A stretch of 64,000 nt of DNA from Gigaspora margarita. Taxonomy: Eukaryota > Glomeromycota > Glomeromycetes > Diversisporales > Gigasporaceae. The notes beneath the pieces were generated by a model. The model was not told the DNA's origin, did no database searches, and worked only from the letters and a program-made list of their open reading frames with translations. The position numbers were made by a program, and so were the translations under genes. This document shows, one piece after another, positions 1-11,349 of this stretch. The stretch lies in the NCBI GenBank assembly GCA_009809945.1, contig WTPW01000015.1, positions 348,875 through 412,874 of the forward strand, read 5' to 3'. Every line of letters begins with the position of its first letter. Position 1 is the stretch's first letter.

Positions 1-235
1 GTGATGGTCAAAACATTATGTAATTGTTAAAGATCTGTTAATCGTTATATATCGTTTCAAATAATTCTGATTATAATCGATTTATAGATATATAACGATT
101 TAATATAAAAAAATGATATATATCGATTTAGATATATATCGATTTTTATCCAATTAATCGATATATAACGATATTTTATAATCGATATAAAATGATTAAG
201 TGTTATATATCGATTAATATCTATATATAAAATTT
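1..235. repeat. AT-rich palindromic simple repeat
   Basis: Degenerate repeats of ATATATCGATT and its complement (AATCGATATAT, ATAACGATAT) fill this stretch in both orientations. No coding signal. A similar TTAATCGATTAG-based stretch lies at 17880-18060. Confidence 0.7.
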
Positions 236-386
236 GCGGATGATAGCGAGATTGTGACTAATGTGAATATGACTATTGTGGGGTTATACTGTATCTTTTA
301 TCTAATCCAGAATCAAAAAATAAGAGTTCACAGGAGTGGGTAAAAAAACAATTACTATTCTATGTTACTTTTTATATGGAATTTGA

Positions 387-1140
387 AGCAAGTTTGTTAA
401 TAATTTTAAAAGAGATTTAGAAATATATTTAGATTCAACTAGTTGTTCTAATAATGTTATAGATACTCTTGCAGATTTAGGTGTCACTACTACATCTCGC
501 ATGATAACACAGCAAAAAACTTCTGTGTCTGATAAACATGCAAAAATTATTAATGATGAACTTTCTAAATATAAGAATAAAGCAATAGTGTTAAACATTG
601 ATAATTACCATAGCATTTACACCAAATGGATACCAGATACTACTATGATATCTACTGCTGCACACTTGGCAACAATTTTAATAAATCCCGTCACTATACA
701 ATATGCAATCCCAAGAGCGAATTTGCATAATCCAACGTTGGTTGATACTAACTTGATCAAGATAAGTATAGAAAGTAGGTTCATGATACCTGATGGTTTA
801 TTACACAATCAATATTGGTGATTTTGTATGATCAACAATAATACATAAATAGACAATTAACTGTATATTGCTATGATATTAGATTAAAAGAAAAGCGCAA
901 TGTTCGTTCAATGAAAGATGTCATTCTTGTAGAGTTGCAGAAAAATACTCTACATAATTTAAAGATATACATTAAGGCCATTAATGTTGTTACAGAAGTC
1001 CCATCTATATGTTAATATATCGAGAAAGGATATGTTATTCCTATAGTTGCAGATTGGCCTGGGCAAATTCATCTCAGAACAGCTATTTTGCGCCACTTAA
1101 ATTGTCATAATTCAAATATTAACAGAGAACCCCGAACATC
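387..1140 (+). pseudogene. decayed copy of an unnamed multicopy gene family
   Basis: An open frame of about 144 codons (387-821) reads through DTLADLGVTTTSRMITQQKT and IVLNIDNYHSIY. It ends at a TGA, but related reading resumes downstream: LKEKRNVRSMKDVI at about 875-925, then in another frame VIPIVADWPGQIHLRTAI at about 1030-1090. The phrases resemble large uncharacterised, repeated proteins of Glomeromycotina, possibly the same broad group as the DUF6589-like copy at 19.6 kb. I do not recognise a catalytic motif. No start or end of a full gene is visible, so I read it as an internal fragment with at least one stop and one frame change. Confidence 0.5.
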
Positions 1141-1339
1141 TCTTATATAGATAATTACTAATCTGTATAAATTTAGACATTTTTGCTACCCCTAAAATCA
1201 AATAAATTTGCTAAAAGTTAGATTATTATATATAAATTTTATAGCAATTTGCTAAAAACTAAATTATAACATCTAGGATCGGGTAGATAAATATAGTATA
1301 AATTTTTTTATTTAAATTCATAGAAATAAAATAAAAAAA

Positions 1340-4300
1340 TTTTTATCGAATTTGGTCAAGAACTCGTGGAAATATCTTTGATGAAAGTTTCTGTAAACAA
1401 TTTCAACGTAATATATTTTTTTTGTTTTTTCAAAATAACCCACTATTCAGTGATGATTTACAAGAAATTTTACTATGCTAACTAAAAAATTTTATAACAA
1501 AACTTGTAGTGCATATTATAGACTAATAAAATCTCAAATTTCATGAAATAATATTGATAACTCATAAAGATATTAACATTTTGTAAATTTGGATACATAA
1601 GCTTTTGCAAGTTTTCTCTATATTCAAATGCTTCTGAAAGCACTTCTCAAAATAAAACCTCCAAAATGTGACTAAGTAAGTTAATATAATAGATAATCAA
1701 GAGTTTTTAATTAAAATTTCATCAAAAACAGATTAATATTGATGAAGTTATGATGATTTTTCAATTTGCAGAATTTCTAAAATTTTCAATTTTAATGAAA
1801 ACAGAAAAATTACCATCACAGGCTAGATTTTCACAAGTTCAAATAAAACAAGTTACTGCGCACTAAGTAAACTTTTATAGCATATAATTGACTAATAGAA
1901 TCTCAATTTTTATGAAAAAATATTGTAAACTTGTGAATATATTAATGTTTTTGTAAATTTGGACGCATACGTTTTTGCAAGTTTTCTTTATATTCAAATG
2001 CTTCTGAAAGTACTTTCTCAAAATAAAACCTTCAAAATGTGACTAAATAAATTGATATAATAGGTATTCGAGAGTCTTAAGTAAAAATTTTATCAAAAAT
2101 GGATTAATATTTATGAATATATTTAGATTTTTCATTTGCAACTAGTTTTGAATTTCTTTCAATTTTGGCATATAATATATGTTTTTGGAAATAGAAAAAA
2201 TCTTTTATCAAAGATATCTTTACGAGTTCTTGACCAAATTTGATAAAAAATTTTTTCTTAGAATTCTACAAATATATAAAATTCAAATAAAAAAATTTTC
2301 ATTGAATTTGGTCAAGAACTCATAGAGATATTTTTGATAAAAGATTCTATTTCCAAAAAGTATATTATAAAGAAGCTGCACCAAATGAAAAATAGCTATT
2401 ATAGAATGAATATTTAACCAAATAATTTAAAATTTTAGAAAAAAAATGTAGTTGGGTTAGGGTTTCCTCGTCAAGGTGGCTTTTCTCTCATTACTTGGTC
2501 ATATTTTAATCTATACTCTATTGATTTTATTAGTGTGCAGTAACTTGTTTCATTTGAACTTGTGAAAATCTAGCCTGTGATGGTAATTTTTCTGTTTTTA
2601 TCAAAATTGAAAATTTTAGAAAATTTCGAATCTGGAAGCAAATTTAAAAATCATTATAACTTCATTAATATTAATTCGTTTTGATAAAATTTTAAATAAA
2701 GACTCTCAAATATCTATTATATTAACTTACTTAGTCACATTTTGGAAGTTTCATTTTGAGAAAGTGCGTTCAGGATCATTTGAATATAGGGAAAACTGTT
2801 AAAAACTTATGTGTCTGAATTTACAAAAATGTTAATATCTTTACAAGTTTTCAATATTATTTCATGAAATTTGAGATTCTATTAGTCTATGATATGCGCT
2901 ACAAGTCTTGTTATAAACTTTTTTTAGTTAGCATAGTAAAATTTCTTGTAAATCATCACTGAATAGTAGGTTATTTTGTAAAAGCAAAAAATGTATTACA
3001 AAGAAGCTATATTAAAATTGTATACAGGAACTTTCATCAAAGATATCTCTACAAGTTCTTGATCAAATTTGATAAAAAATTTTTTATTTTAATTCTACAA
3101 ATATATAGAATTCAAATAAAAAAATTTTTATCAAATTTGGTCAAGAACTTATAGAGAAATCTTTGATGAAAAATTTTTCTATTTCTAAAAACATATATCA
3201 CATGCCAAAATTGTTTGCAAAAATGTATGCATCTGAATTTATGAAAATGTTAATATCTTCACGAGTTTTTAATATTATTTCATAAAATTTGAGATTCTAT
3301 TAGTTTATAATATGCGCTACAAGTCTAGTTATAAATTTTTTTTAGTTAGCATAGTAAAATTTCTTGTAAATCATCACCAAATAGTTGATTATTTTGAAAA
3401 AGCAAAAAAACTATTACAAAGAAGCTACGTTGAAATTGTTTACAGGAACTTTTATCAAAGATATCTCTATGAGTTCTTGACCAAATTTGATGAAAATTTT
3501 TTTATTTTGAATTTAAATAAAAATTTTTTATCGAATTTGGTCAAGAACTCGTAGAGAAATCTTTGATGAAAGATTTTTCTATTTCCAAAAATGTATATCA
3601 TGTGCCAAAATTGTTTGCAAAAACGTATGTGTCCAAATTTACAAAATGTTAATATCTTTACAAGTTTTCACCATTTTTTTATAAATTTAAGATTCCATTA
3701 GTCAATAATATGCTCTAAAAGTTTACTTAGTGCGCAGTAACTTGTTTTATTTGAACTTGTAAAAATCTAGCCTATAATATAATTTTTCTGTTTTTATTAA
3801 AATTGAAAATTTTAGAAAATCCTGAAATCATCATAACTTCGTCAATATTAATTCGTTTTTAATGAAATTTTAATTAAAGACTCTTGATTACCTATGATAT
3901 CAACTTATTTAGTCATGTTTTGGAGGTTTCACTTTGAAAAAGTGTTTTCAGAATCATTTGAATATAGGGGAAAACTTGCAAAAACTTATATATCTAAATT
4001 TACAAAAATATTAATATCTTCATGAGTTTTCAATATTATTTCATGAAATTTGAGATTCTATTAGTCTATGATATGCGCTACAAGTCTTGTTATAAATTTT
4101 TTTTAGTTAGCATAGTAAANTTTCTTGTAAATCATCACTGAAGAGTAGGTTATTTTTAAAAAAAGCAAAAAAACGTATTACAAAGAAGCTATATTAAAAT
4201 TGTTTACAGAAACTTTCATCAAAGATATCTCCATGAGTTCTTGACCAAAATTGATGAAAATTTTTTTATTTTAATTCTACGAATCTATAGAATTCAAATA

Positions 4301-4345
4301 AAAAATTTTTTATTAAATTTGATTAAAAACTCATAGAGATAATAT
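1340..4345. repeat. large nested inverted/tandem repeat cluster
   Basis: A block of about 520 bp (1344-1866) recurs inverted at about 2540-3190 and again at about 3740-4340, with partial copies at 1867-2310 and 3216-3725. Landmarks are TTGGTCAAGAACTC followed by AGATATCTTTGATGAAAG, AAATTTCTTGTAAATCATCA, and CAGTAACTTGTTT..GAACTTGTGAAAATCTAGCC. The turning point is near 2400-2530 and contains GGGTTAGGGTTT. One base (4120) is N. The short ORF at 3312-3554 is a by-product of the repeat. The core ATTCTAcrAATcTATAGAATTCAAATA is shared with the array at 37.5-38.8 kb. Confidence 0.7.
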
Positions 4346-5000
4346 TAACTACAATTATTATGCGAATTACTAACTAATTCTCAATCACATTATATAATTA
4401 TTTAATTATCGACATACAATCACGATCATAATATATATGCAGGGTAAGTACCAAGTTGCTATTAATACTAAAACCCGATTACATGCTACAACTACTTTTA
4501 TTTATTTTCAATTATAATTAATTATCACTTAACTCTATATAGCAATTAATAACTTGTTATATCCAGATCGATCATTATAGCACAACTTAACTTGTTACAA
4601 TGATTTTTGCAAAATGTGAGTAAATTGCTAAAAATAAAATATAACATGTATAAAATCTTAGTAATTTGCCAAAATATTCAATTATAACCCTTTTTAAAAT
4701 TAACTTCAATTTGCTAAATTTTAAATTTGGACCTTAGATCAAATTTGAATCAATTTGCTAAAAAAACATATACCAAAGATGTCCAGGGTCCTATTAACAA
4801 TAATATCATGTTCTTTCTTCCTATTATAGACCCTTTACACATTTTATTGAATAGTCAGAAATTGGTGTTTCTTCAATTTTGACCTTTTTTTCGCAATGAA
4901 CAGGCATATTTTTGAGAGTGGAAGCATCTTGCAGAAAATTCTAAACCATGCCGTAGAAACATTCTTTTAGAAATTTCTCATAGTACATGGCAAGAAATTT
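4346..5000. other. non-coding, short AATTTGCTAAAA repeats
   Basis: No gene seen. Short runs such as AATTTGCTAAAAA recur (about 4620-4760, also 1200-1260). Otherwise plain AT-rich sequence. Confidence 0.5.
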
Positions 5001-5002
5001 CT

Positions 5003-5937
5003 ATGATCATTAAAACCAAGTTTAGGGCACTATGTAAAGATGCCAAATATCTTGCGCTCAAAGCCTTCTTTATAATACCATTCCTCTTGTTCTTGATGTT
5101 TATGCCTTATTTTTTCAATCTGGTGATTTTGATACTTATTTTGAATTTTGCTTTTGTATTTGAACAATTTTTTACAGGTTTCTTCGCAAAAATTATTCCA
5201 AGGCACCTTTAATTTTTCTCTCTGATATCTTTTACTGGGAATTAAATAAGCATCTGATCTTAGAAACAATAAAGGCAGAGCTTCCTAAGTTCTCAGATTC
5301 GACTATCAAGATATTTCATAGTTTTTTACATCATAGTACACAGAAACATACTGAAGCACAACAAATTATCAAGTGGGAACATTATATTAATCAATTATAT
5401 TTAGACGATAATGGTTTTAGAGAAAACTTTGCACATATGTCAACATGGGCTGCTTATGAGTATTCGGCACATGACATTACAATCTTAACAAAAAAAGGTT
5501 TTTGTTTTCTTTTGCAATATTTTTCTGAACTTTATACGTTTATTTCACCATAAAATTCTGTTAGTACATCAATTACAAATTGATGCAAACCCGCCTTTAA
5601 AAAAATGAAAAAGAAAAGAAAAGTTAACTATGCCACTATTTTGTTAGCTACTATGAAAATACCGGAAGCACAATTATGCTACTTTCTTTTAGGTTTCAGT
5701 ACTTCATATAAGCTAGATCTCTTTCATTATTGTGATACATCTAACTGCCTTGCCTTTTCTCTGGTTAATATAGATATGATTAAAGTTTTAGCTTGTGGTC
5801 ATATGTATCACAATTATTGCTATATTAACAATGGATTCAAATGTCTTTATTGTCTTGTTTTTTTGCAAGAAAGCATTGATGAACAAGTTCAATTTTTGCT
5901 TGCTCATTTGAAAAGGCTAAAAAGTTCCAGAAAATGA
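5003..5937 (+). pseudogene. remnant of a gene with a C-terminal RING-like zinc finger
   Basis: Three coding-like pieces lie in order. 5003-5212 is a short hydrophobic ORF of doubtful value. 5214-5504 is open for about 97 codons (FLSDIFYWELNKH, later KWEHYINQLYLDDNGF). 5605-5937 encodes 110 residues with a cysteine/histidine pattern: C-x4-C, then LACGHMYHNYCY and GFKCLYCLVFLQ. The CGHxxHxxC plus CxxC spacing is RING-like and suggests a zinc-binding, possibly ubiquitin-ligase, module. An intron between 5504 and about 5590 could join the last two pieces, but I found no convincing in-phase pair, so I call it a remnant. The family looks repeated in glomeromycete genomes (recollection, not checked). 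Confidence 0.45.
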
Positions 5938-6289
5938 ACCAAAAAGCAAAATAATACTTCTTGTAATGATTATAATGATGGAAATAGGCCAGTACAATAT
6001 TTATCGTTTGAATTTGAAGAGGCATTACAGAAGTTTTAATTATTACAGTAAAAAAATTTTTTATTTTTTTTATTCTTAAATTATTATAAAATTATTATAA
6101 AATTATTACAAAATAATTATGGATTTATTTTATTGGAAAAATGTTTTTTGTGCACCTGCATAGCTGTGCACCCCTATATGCATGCATATAAATAAGATCA
6201 TCAAGATAAGATTTTTAAATTTTTTTTCTGCTTTTTTGATTTTTTTTCGCTTTTGTTTATTTTTTACTAATTTTTTTCTTTTTTCTTTT

Positions 6290-6716
6290 TAGCTGCTATC
6301 ATTCGTTGCAGGTGTTGTCGCTGGTGTCTTTCTTGGTTATCGACATAGTTGGTGCCATTGTTGGTGTCTCATCGCAGGTGTCTCGTCACAGGTGTTGGCA
6401 TTAGATTTTTTCTAGATTAGGTGTCCTTATACTTTCCATTTTGTGAAGTGTTTCTTGTGTGCATCTTCGTGGGTGACCTTGCGTGCGTTCTTGTAGGGTG
6501 GTCTTGTTCAGTTTCTTGATATTCCTACAACATGGTCTAGTAGCTTGTTTGGTGTATTTTTTTTTCTTTTATTTTCTTTTGCCTTGACTTTAACTAACTT
6601 TTTTTTTTGTTTCTTCAGCATTCTTGTTGGGTGGTCTCATTTCTTGTGTGCATCTTCGTAGGTGGTTTTGTGCATGTTCTAGTAGGGTGGTCTTACTTAT
6701 TTCTTAGCATGTGGTC
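6290..6716. repeat. T/G-rich degenerate tandem array, left part
   Basis: Runs of TTTTCTTTT alternate with GTTGTCGCTGGTGTC, GGGTGGTCTTG and TTCTTGTGTGCATCTTCG. The same class of array continues, same orientation, at 10664-11170, so the sequence between (6717-10663) looks inserted into it. No coding. Confidence 0.55.
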
Positions 6717-6949
6717 AGCATGGCAGACATTCAATTTGATTGGTTAAAAAAAGTAAACAAGTAAACAATATATATGATGTAGATCATTATATAAATTTAG
6801 CAATTATTAAAATACATTTTCTGGATCAGTCCGAACAGCGAACAATTCACAGAACACGTAGCATAGTACGCATAAATCTGATTTTATTGCAGAAGCATAT
6901 GCGATAGCATATTCGCATATCGGGACTAATTTCATATAATTACACTGTT

Positions 6950-7040
6950 ATTACTGAAAAATATGAAAAATAATTACCAAAATTTGGATGATCATCACAA
7001 AAATTTATCACTGTCCCACTAATTTTCAAATCAGCTATAA
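6950..7040. repeat. one end of the AAATCAGCTATAA MITE family
   Basis: GATGATCATCACAAAA, CTGTCCCACTAATTTT and CAAATCAGCTATAA match the arms of the complete element at about 40640-40840. Only one end is recognisable here. Confidence 0.5.
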
Positions 7041-7324
7041 TAATACATCATCTGCGCATAAAATGGCTGATATTAAAGGGATAATAGACATTCAATAAAG
7101 GATTTACTTAAGTCAAGCAAAATTGAGAAATTCTCTGATCTGTCATAAAATTAGAAATTTTACATACTGATTATTTTTGCAGTGATCTTTCAACATTAAT
7201 CAGACAAATGTCTGATAAATACCAGTTCCAGAAAACTTATTAACAAAAGTAAAAAATAAGTGTATTTATGTATTTGTATACAATTATATAATAGACCAAA
7301 AATCTTTTTTAATTTTATTACAAA

Positions 7325-7478
7325 TGCTAAATTCTGAAACACCTGGCAAAAAATTGACTGCTGAATATTTGCCAATTCAATTGTAATTTCAGTAATGATA
7401 ACTGCTGAATCAAACCTTATCGAATTAGCAAATATTTAGTTGATCAATTTTTTGCTAGATGTCCCAGAATTCAGATGA
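7325..7478. mobile_element. MITE with about 45-bp imperfect TIRs
   Basis: Left arm reads AAATTCTGAAACACC, GGCAAAAAATTGA, AATATTTGCCAATTC. The right arm, reverse-complemented, reads TGAATTCTGGGACAT, AGCAAAAAATTGA, AAATATTTGCTAATTC. About 150 bp in all, no coding. Confidence 0.55.
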
Positions 7479-7519
7479 TTTCTTTTTTTTTTTTTTACAA
7501 TAATGAATCCAAGACATCT

Positions 7520-7985
7520 TCCAACAAATTTTAAGTATCACTCAAATGCTATCCTATTTTTATAATGGAACCCTTTGCTGCCAGAAGGTTGTCTATCGAA
7601 ATTGCCAACTTCAACAAATTTCAAATACCACTCAAATATCTATTTTCATCATTAACTTAAGTCATATTCATAGCAGAGTCCAAAACTATACTAACTATCA
7701 GAATTGTTGCCTTCAACAGACTTCAAATACTACTCAAAAGCCTATTCATCATCATTACCTGTGTCTAAACCATTTTTATAGCAAGTCAAAGACAATACTG
7801 GCTATCAGAATTGTTGCCTTCAACAAATCCAAGACTATATTGCTAATTTGAATTATTTATCACCTTCAACAGACTTCTCAAACACCTATTTTTATAATTA
7901 GCTATGCTATGCCATATTCATAGCAGAACCCAAGACAATACAGTCAGAATCCAAGACTATACTGCCTATCACCTTCAAAACAGTA
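7520..7985 (+). repeat. minisatellite, about 117-bp units
   Basis: About four degenerate units of TTGTTGCCTTCAACA, CTTCAAATACTACTCAAA, CATAGCAGAGTCCAAGACTA. The 101-codon ORF at 7546-7851 is produced by this repetition and is not a gene. A second small repeat, AAGTCAGCGAAGTG..TTGCAAAGTGCTTCT, fills 8385-8600. Confidence 0.6.
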
Positions 7986-8562
7986 GATGAAATAGAATAA
8001 AAATGAACACAAAATGGAAAAAAGAAATGAACCTAGTCTAAAATGTTTTGAGATAAAAAACTCAAGACGAAAAGATTGAACATACAGTTCCAAGGATCCA
8101 TTATAACTAGATGTATAAGGAAGTCCACAAAATAAAAGTTAATAAAATAAGAAACAGGATAGTTATAGTGAAAGAAAAAAAATTGAAAACCACCTAGAGC
8201 ATAGTTTATCTTTGTGCTTTGTACATAGCATGAATTATTATCATATAAATCTTCCGAAGTGGTGTTCAATACTACTAGTGTGATATACTGTAAATAAAAT
8301 AATAATTAAATAAATAATTAAAAATAAAAAATATAAATAAATAAATAAGATCAAAAAATAAAAAAAAATAATTAAGTACATTCTCTTTTAAAATTTCAAG
8401 TCAGTGAAGCATTTTTGCAAAGTGCTTCTGCTACCATTAGATCCAAGTTCATTCTAAGATCTCAAGAAATCAGCAAAGTGTCTTGCAAAGTATATTTGCC
8501 AACTAATACTTTCTGATTTCTGATCCAGTTTATTCTCTAAGATCCCAAGTCAGCGAAGTGTT

Positions 8563-9410
8563 CTAGCAAGATGCTTCTATTAATGCTTTTTTCATCACAT
8601 AATCGATGAAATGTTTCACAAGTAAATCTATCTCTACTTCCTCTAAGAAGTAAATTAAATTATAAGGTATTTTCATAACATAATATATCAATGAGCAATG
8701 ATTAATCCAAGATGAAATTTTCGCAAAATGTTCATCATTAATAATAGACGATGGATTAACAAAGTGAACTTCACGAACAGGAAGTTGAACAGGAGTTTTT
8801 TTACGAGCAGGTAAGATAGTTGAAATAATAGGTGCATTAGAAGCCATAAATCTTGTCGAAATATTATCCTATAAATTTAATCCAAGAATTTGTCGATAAG
8901 ATTTAACTTTTGCTACAATTCCTTCTTCAGGCATTTGAAAATATCAAATTAAAGGGATGCATTTACCAAGTGTAGTTTTTAAATCTAAAAAATTCTTTTC
9001 AGTCCATTGTTTAATATCAGAGGGCAGGTCTGGTGTATTTGCTTTTTCCCATTGAATAACCTTATCCCAAATTTCTGATTCATCAATTTGTAAATCATCT
9101 CTCTTTAAAAGAGTTACCAATGCATTTTCTTGAACAAAAGAAAAGTCATCAGAATCAAAAACTAGATTAGGATGTTTCACAAAGATATTAGTGCAAAAAG
9201 TTTGTAAAGCCTTAAAATTATTATCTTGAAAACTAGTAGAATAAACTTGGGTAAATTTTAGTTGAAGCCAAAATGCATTGTTATTAATAAGATAAGACTG
9301 AATGTATTTAACTAATTCTGTTAAGCCTAATTTTCTGGATGGCACCAAAAGATCAAATATAATAGATGGTTCAACCTCTTCAAATGTGACTGTACCAGTG
9401 TAAATATATC
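8563..9410 (-). pseudogene. broken BTB-BACK-TLDc protein gene
   Basis: Read on the minus strand from 9410: a BTB-domain tail (GYIYTGTVTFEEVEPSIIFD), then a BACK-like domain (9348-8944; SRKLGLTELVKYIQSYL, FCTNIFVKHPNLVF, LLKRDDLQIDESEIWDKVI, CIPLI). After a TGA, typically an Arg position before YFQMPEE, the reading continues as KVKSYRQILG. After a further stop comes the start of a TLDc domain (8847-8563; ILPARKKTPVQLP, IINDEHFAKISSWI), whose later part no longer resembles the family. BTB-BACK-TLDc proteins are a large glomeromycete family, thought to act as adaptors, for example for cullin-type ubiquitin ligases. The BTB N-terminus is missing. It lies inside the putative TIR element at 6717-10663. 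Confidence 0.75.
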
Positions 9411-9639
9411 CAAGTTAAAAGACCTTTAATTAGTATTTATTATTAGAGGTGAAATTCACCAGGAATATTATTTCCAGTATTTGGGGTGCAATACTATGCA
9501 AAAATATTTGAGCCTTACCTGCCCAAAAAAACCAAAACGGATCAAAAGAATTAAAATTTTAACTTCTTTTTAGTTTTTTTCTTTAAAAGTAATACTCCTC
9601 TCTTGACATAAGTTCCCAAACCTCTCTTTTTTTCTCATT

Positions 9640-10360
9640 TTGAATAAAACCCCAGTATTCAACTACAGCATTAATTATTTTTCTCAAAAATCATACAGCC
9701 TGAAAAAATTGAATGGGCAGTTACTATTTGCTGGTAGGAGTGGCTTGGGTTTGATTAAATTATCCACAGAACCAAAAAAGAATTTCAAATACAAACTACG
9801 CGAGGGTCCGAATCTGCTAAGAAAAAAAAAGCCAACAAAGACAACTCTGTTGTTTCTTCTTTGAATACTGAACTTGGCAAATTTAACTTTAAAATTTTGA
9901 GACAAATCCTCTAAATAACAAATTTTTTTTTAAAAAAACATACAGTATACTGGTGAATTTAATCTTCAGTAAACCTTAACTATAATTAATTATAAAATAA
10001 ATTGCTTACCTAATTAAACTTTAAAAACTTCAACAGAAGCATCAGTATACTGCAAGAGTCCCCATGGATTCTGAACTACATATTCGAAAATACATGTTTT
10101 CAATCTTTGACCTACATATAAAAGTCACACACAGTATGCTTAGTAGACCCATATTAAATCTTGTTTGTAGTTTTAGTTCGTGTCCTAAAGATGTTGTCTA
10201 CATTTGGAATGTTGAGACCCAATTCACCTTACCTTATCAAAAAAGCTAAAAAATAGGTGAAGTTAGTCTTCGTGAGAAGGATTCTAGAATTTTCAAGTAC
10301 TGCCTTAAGTGTTACCACGTCACTAGTTTTAGAAAAGGCATTGAGTTTGAAACAAAAAAA
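9640..10360 (+). pseudogene. possible remnant of an unidentified host gene
   Basis: Two open pieces, 9640-9864 (GQLLFAGRSGLGLIKLSTEP) and 10064-10249 (VPMDSELHIRKYMFSIFD, CPKDVVYIWNVET), look more protein-like than the surrounding DNA. The phrase DVVYIWNVET is reminiscent of a WD40 strand, but one motif is too little to name the protein. No start, no clear introns, no family recognised. Confidence 0.25.
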
Positions 10361-10663
10361 AAGTTTATATAACGATTAACACCCATTAACTTATGCATTG
10401 TATATGTATTACAGTATTATTTGCTTGAATTTGCCCTTTAAATAAAGTTTTTTGAGATATTTGATCTATACTGATCTTTTTTTACAGAAGACGTGCAAAG
10501 GATTAAAGAGTACTATAATATGTTTTAAAAGAATTTTATTATGTGAAACTACAACTTGCTAATTGATGATATGATTTTTCATAGTAAGGGTTACTTTAAA
10601 AATTTTTTTATATTGTGTAACCTAGTGATATTCAAGCCAATCAAATCAAATGTCTGCCATGCT

Positions 10664-11345
10664 TGTGTGGTCCACATTTTCTCAGAGTGGCTTGTTTGGT
10701 AAGATTTTTTTCTTTTATTTTCTTTTCTTGACTTAACTAATATTTTTTCTTTTATTTCTTGTTTCTTTAGCTTTTTTGTGTGTCTTTGTGGAGTGGTCTT
10801 GCGTTCATCCTTGTGGGGTGGTCTTGCGTTCGTCCTCATAGGGTGGTCTTGCATTTATCCTCATAGGATGGTCTTGTATTCGTTCTCGTGAGGTAGTCTT
10901 GCGTTTGTCCTCGTGAGATGGTTTTGCGTTCGCTTTATAGGGTTGTCTTGTGCGTTACTCTAGTGTTTCTGTGTGCTTGTATAGTGAGTAGTTTCTTTTG
11001 TTTTTTTTTCTTTTATTCTTTTCTTAACTAACTTTTTTCTTTTCTTTTCTTCTTCTAGTATGTTTTTGTCATTGGAGTCATCACTCTTGGAGTTAAATTC
11101 GTCATTGTCACCTTAGCTTTTAGTTGTTAGTGCTTGTGGCTTCATCGTGGTTTTTGGTGTTGTTAATACTTCATTGGTGTTTATAATTTTATAGTGTAGA
11201 TTAGAGTAAGGTTAGGGTTTGGGTTAGTATTCAGGTTAGGGTTCGGATATTCGTCACTTTGTGTATTTTTTTTTATTTATAGTGCTATAGTGTGATTTAT
11301 CATTTTTGTTTTTGTATTCTTCTTGTTTTTTTTTCTTTTTTTTTT
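10664..11345. repeat. T/G-rich degenerate tandem array, right part, with TTAGGG-like run
   Basis: Units of GGGTGGTCTTGCGTTCGTCC (about 30 bp, six or so at 10790-10930) are followed by TTTTCTTTT-rich and GTCATTGGAGTCATC-type sequence. 11200-11250 holds GGTTAGGGTTTGGGTTAG, a degenerate telomere-like run. The 87-codon minus ORF at 10591-10854 is a by-product. Confidence 0.55.
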
Positions 11346-11349
11346 TTAA

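Larger units (their letters stand above)
6717..10663. mobile_element. candidate 3.9-kb TIR element carrying a BTB gene remnant
   Basis: Ends are inverted copies: left AGCATGGCAGACATT then ATTTGATTGG; right reads CCAATCAAAT then AATGTCTGCCATGCT. They match at about 26 of 29 positions. The outer flanks on both sides belong to one T/G-rich array in one orientation. I cannot read a clear target-site duplication, because the outermost bases are themselves inverted. Inside are MITE pieces, minisatellites and a broken BTB-BACK-TLDc gene, but no transposase. It could be a gene-capturing non-autonomous transposon; chance inverted repeats are not excluded. Confidence 0.4.

Noticed and set aside
5030-5269. 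Minus-strand ORF of 79 codons
   Set aside because: Shadow of the plus-strand remnant; composition is lysine/glutamate-rich by reverse translation of T-rich DNA.
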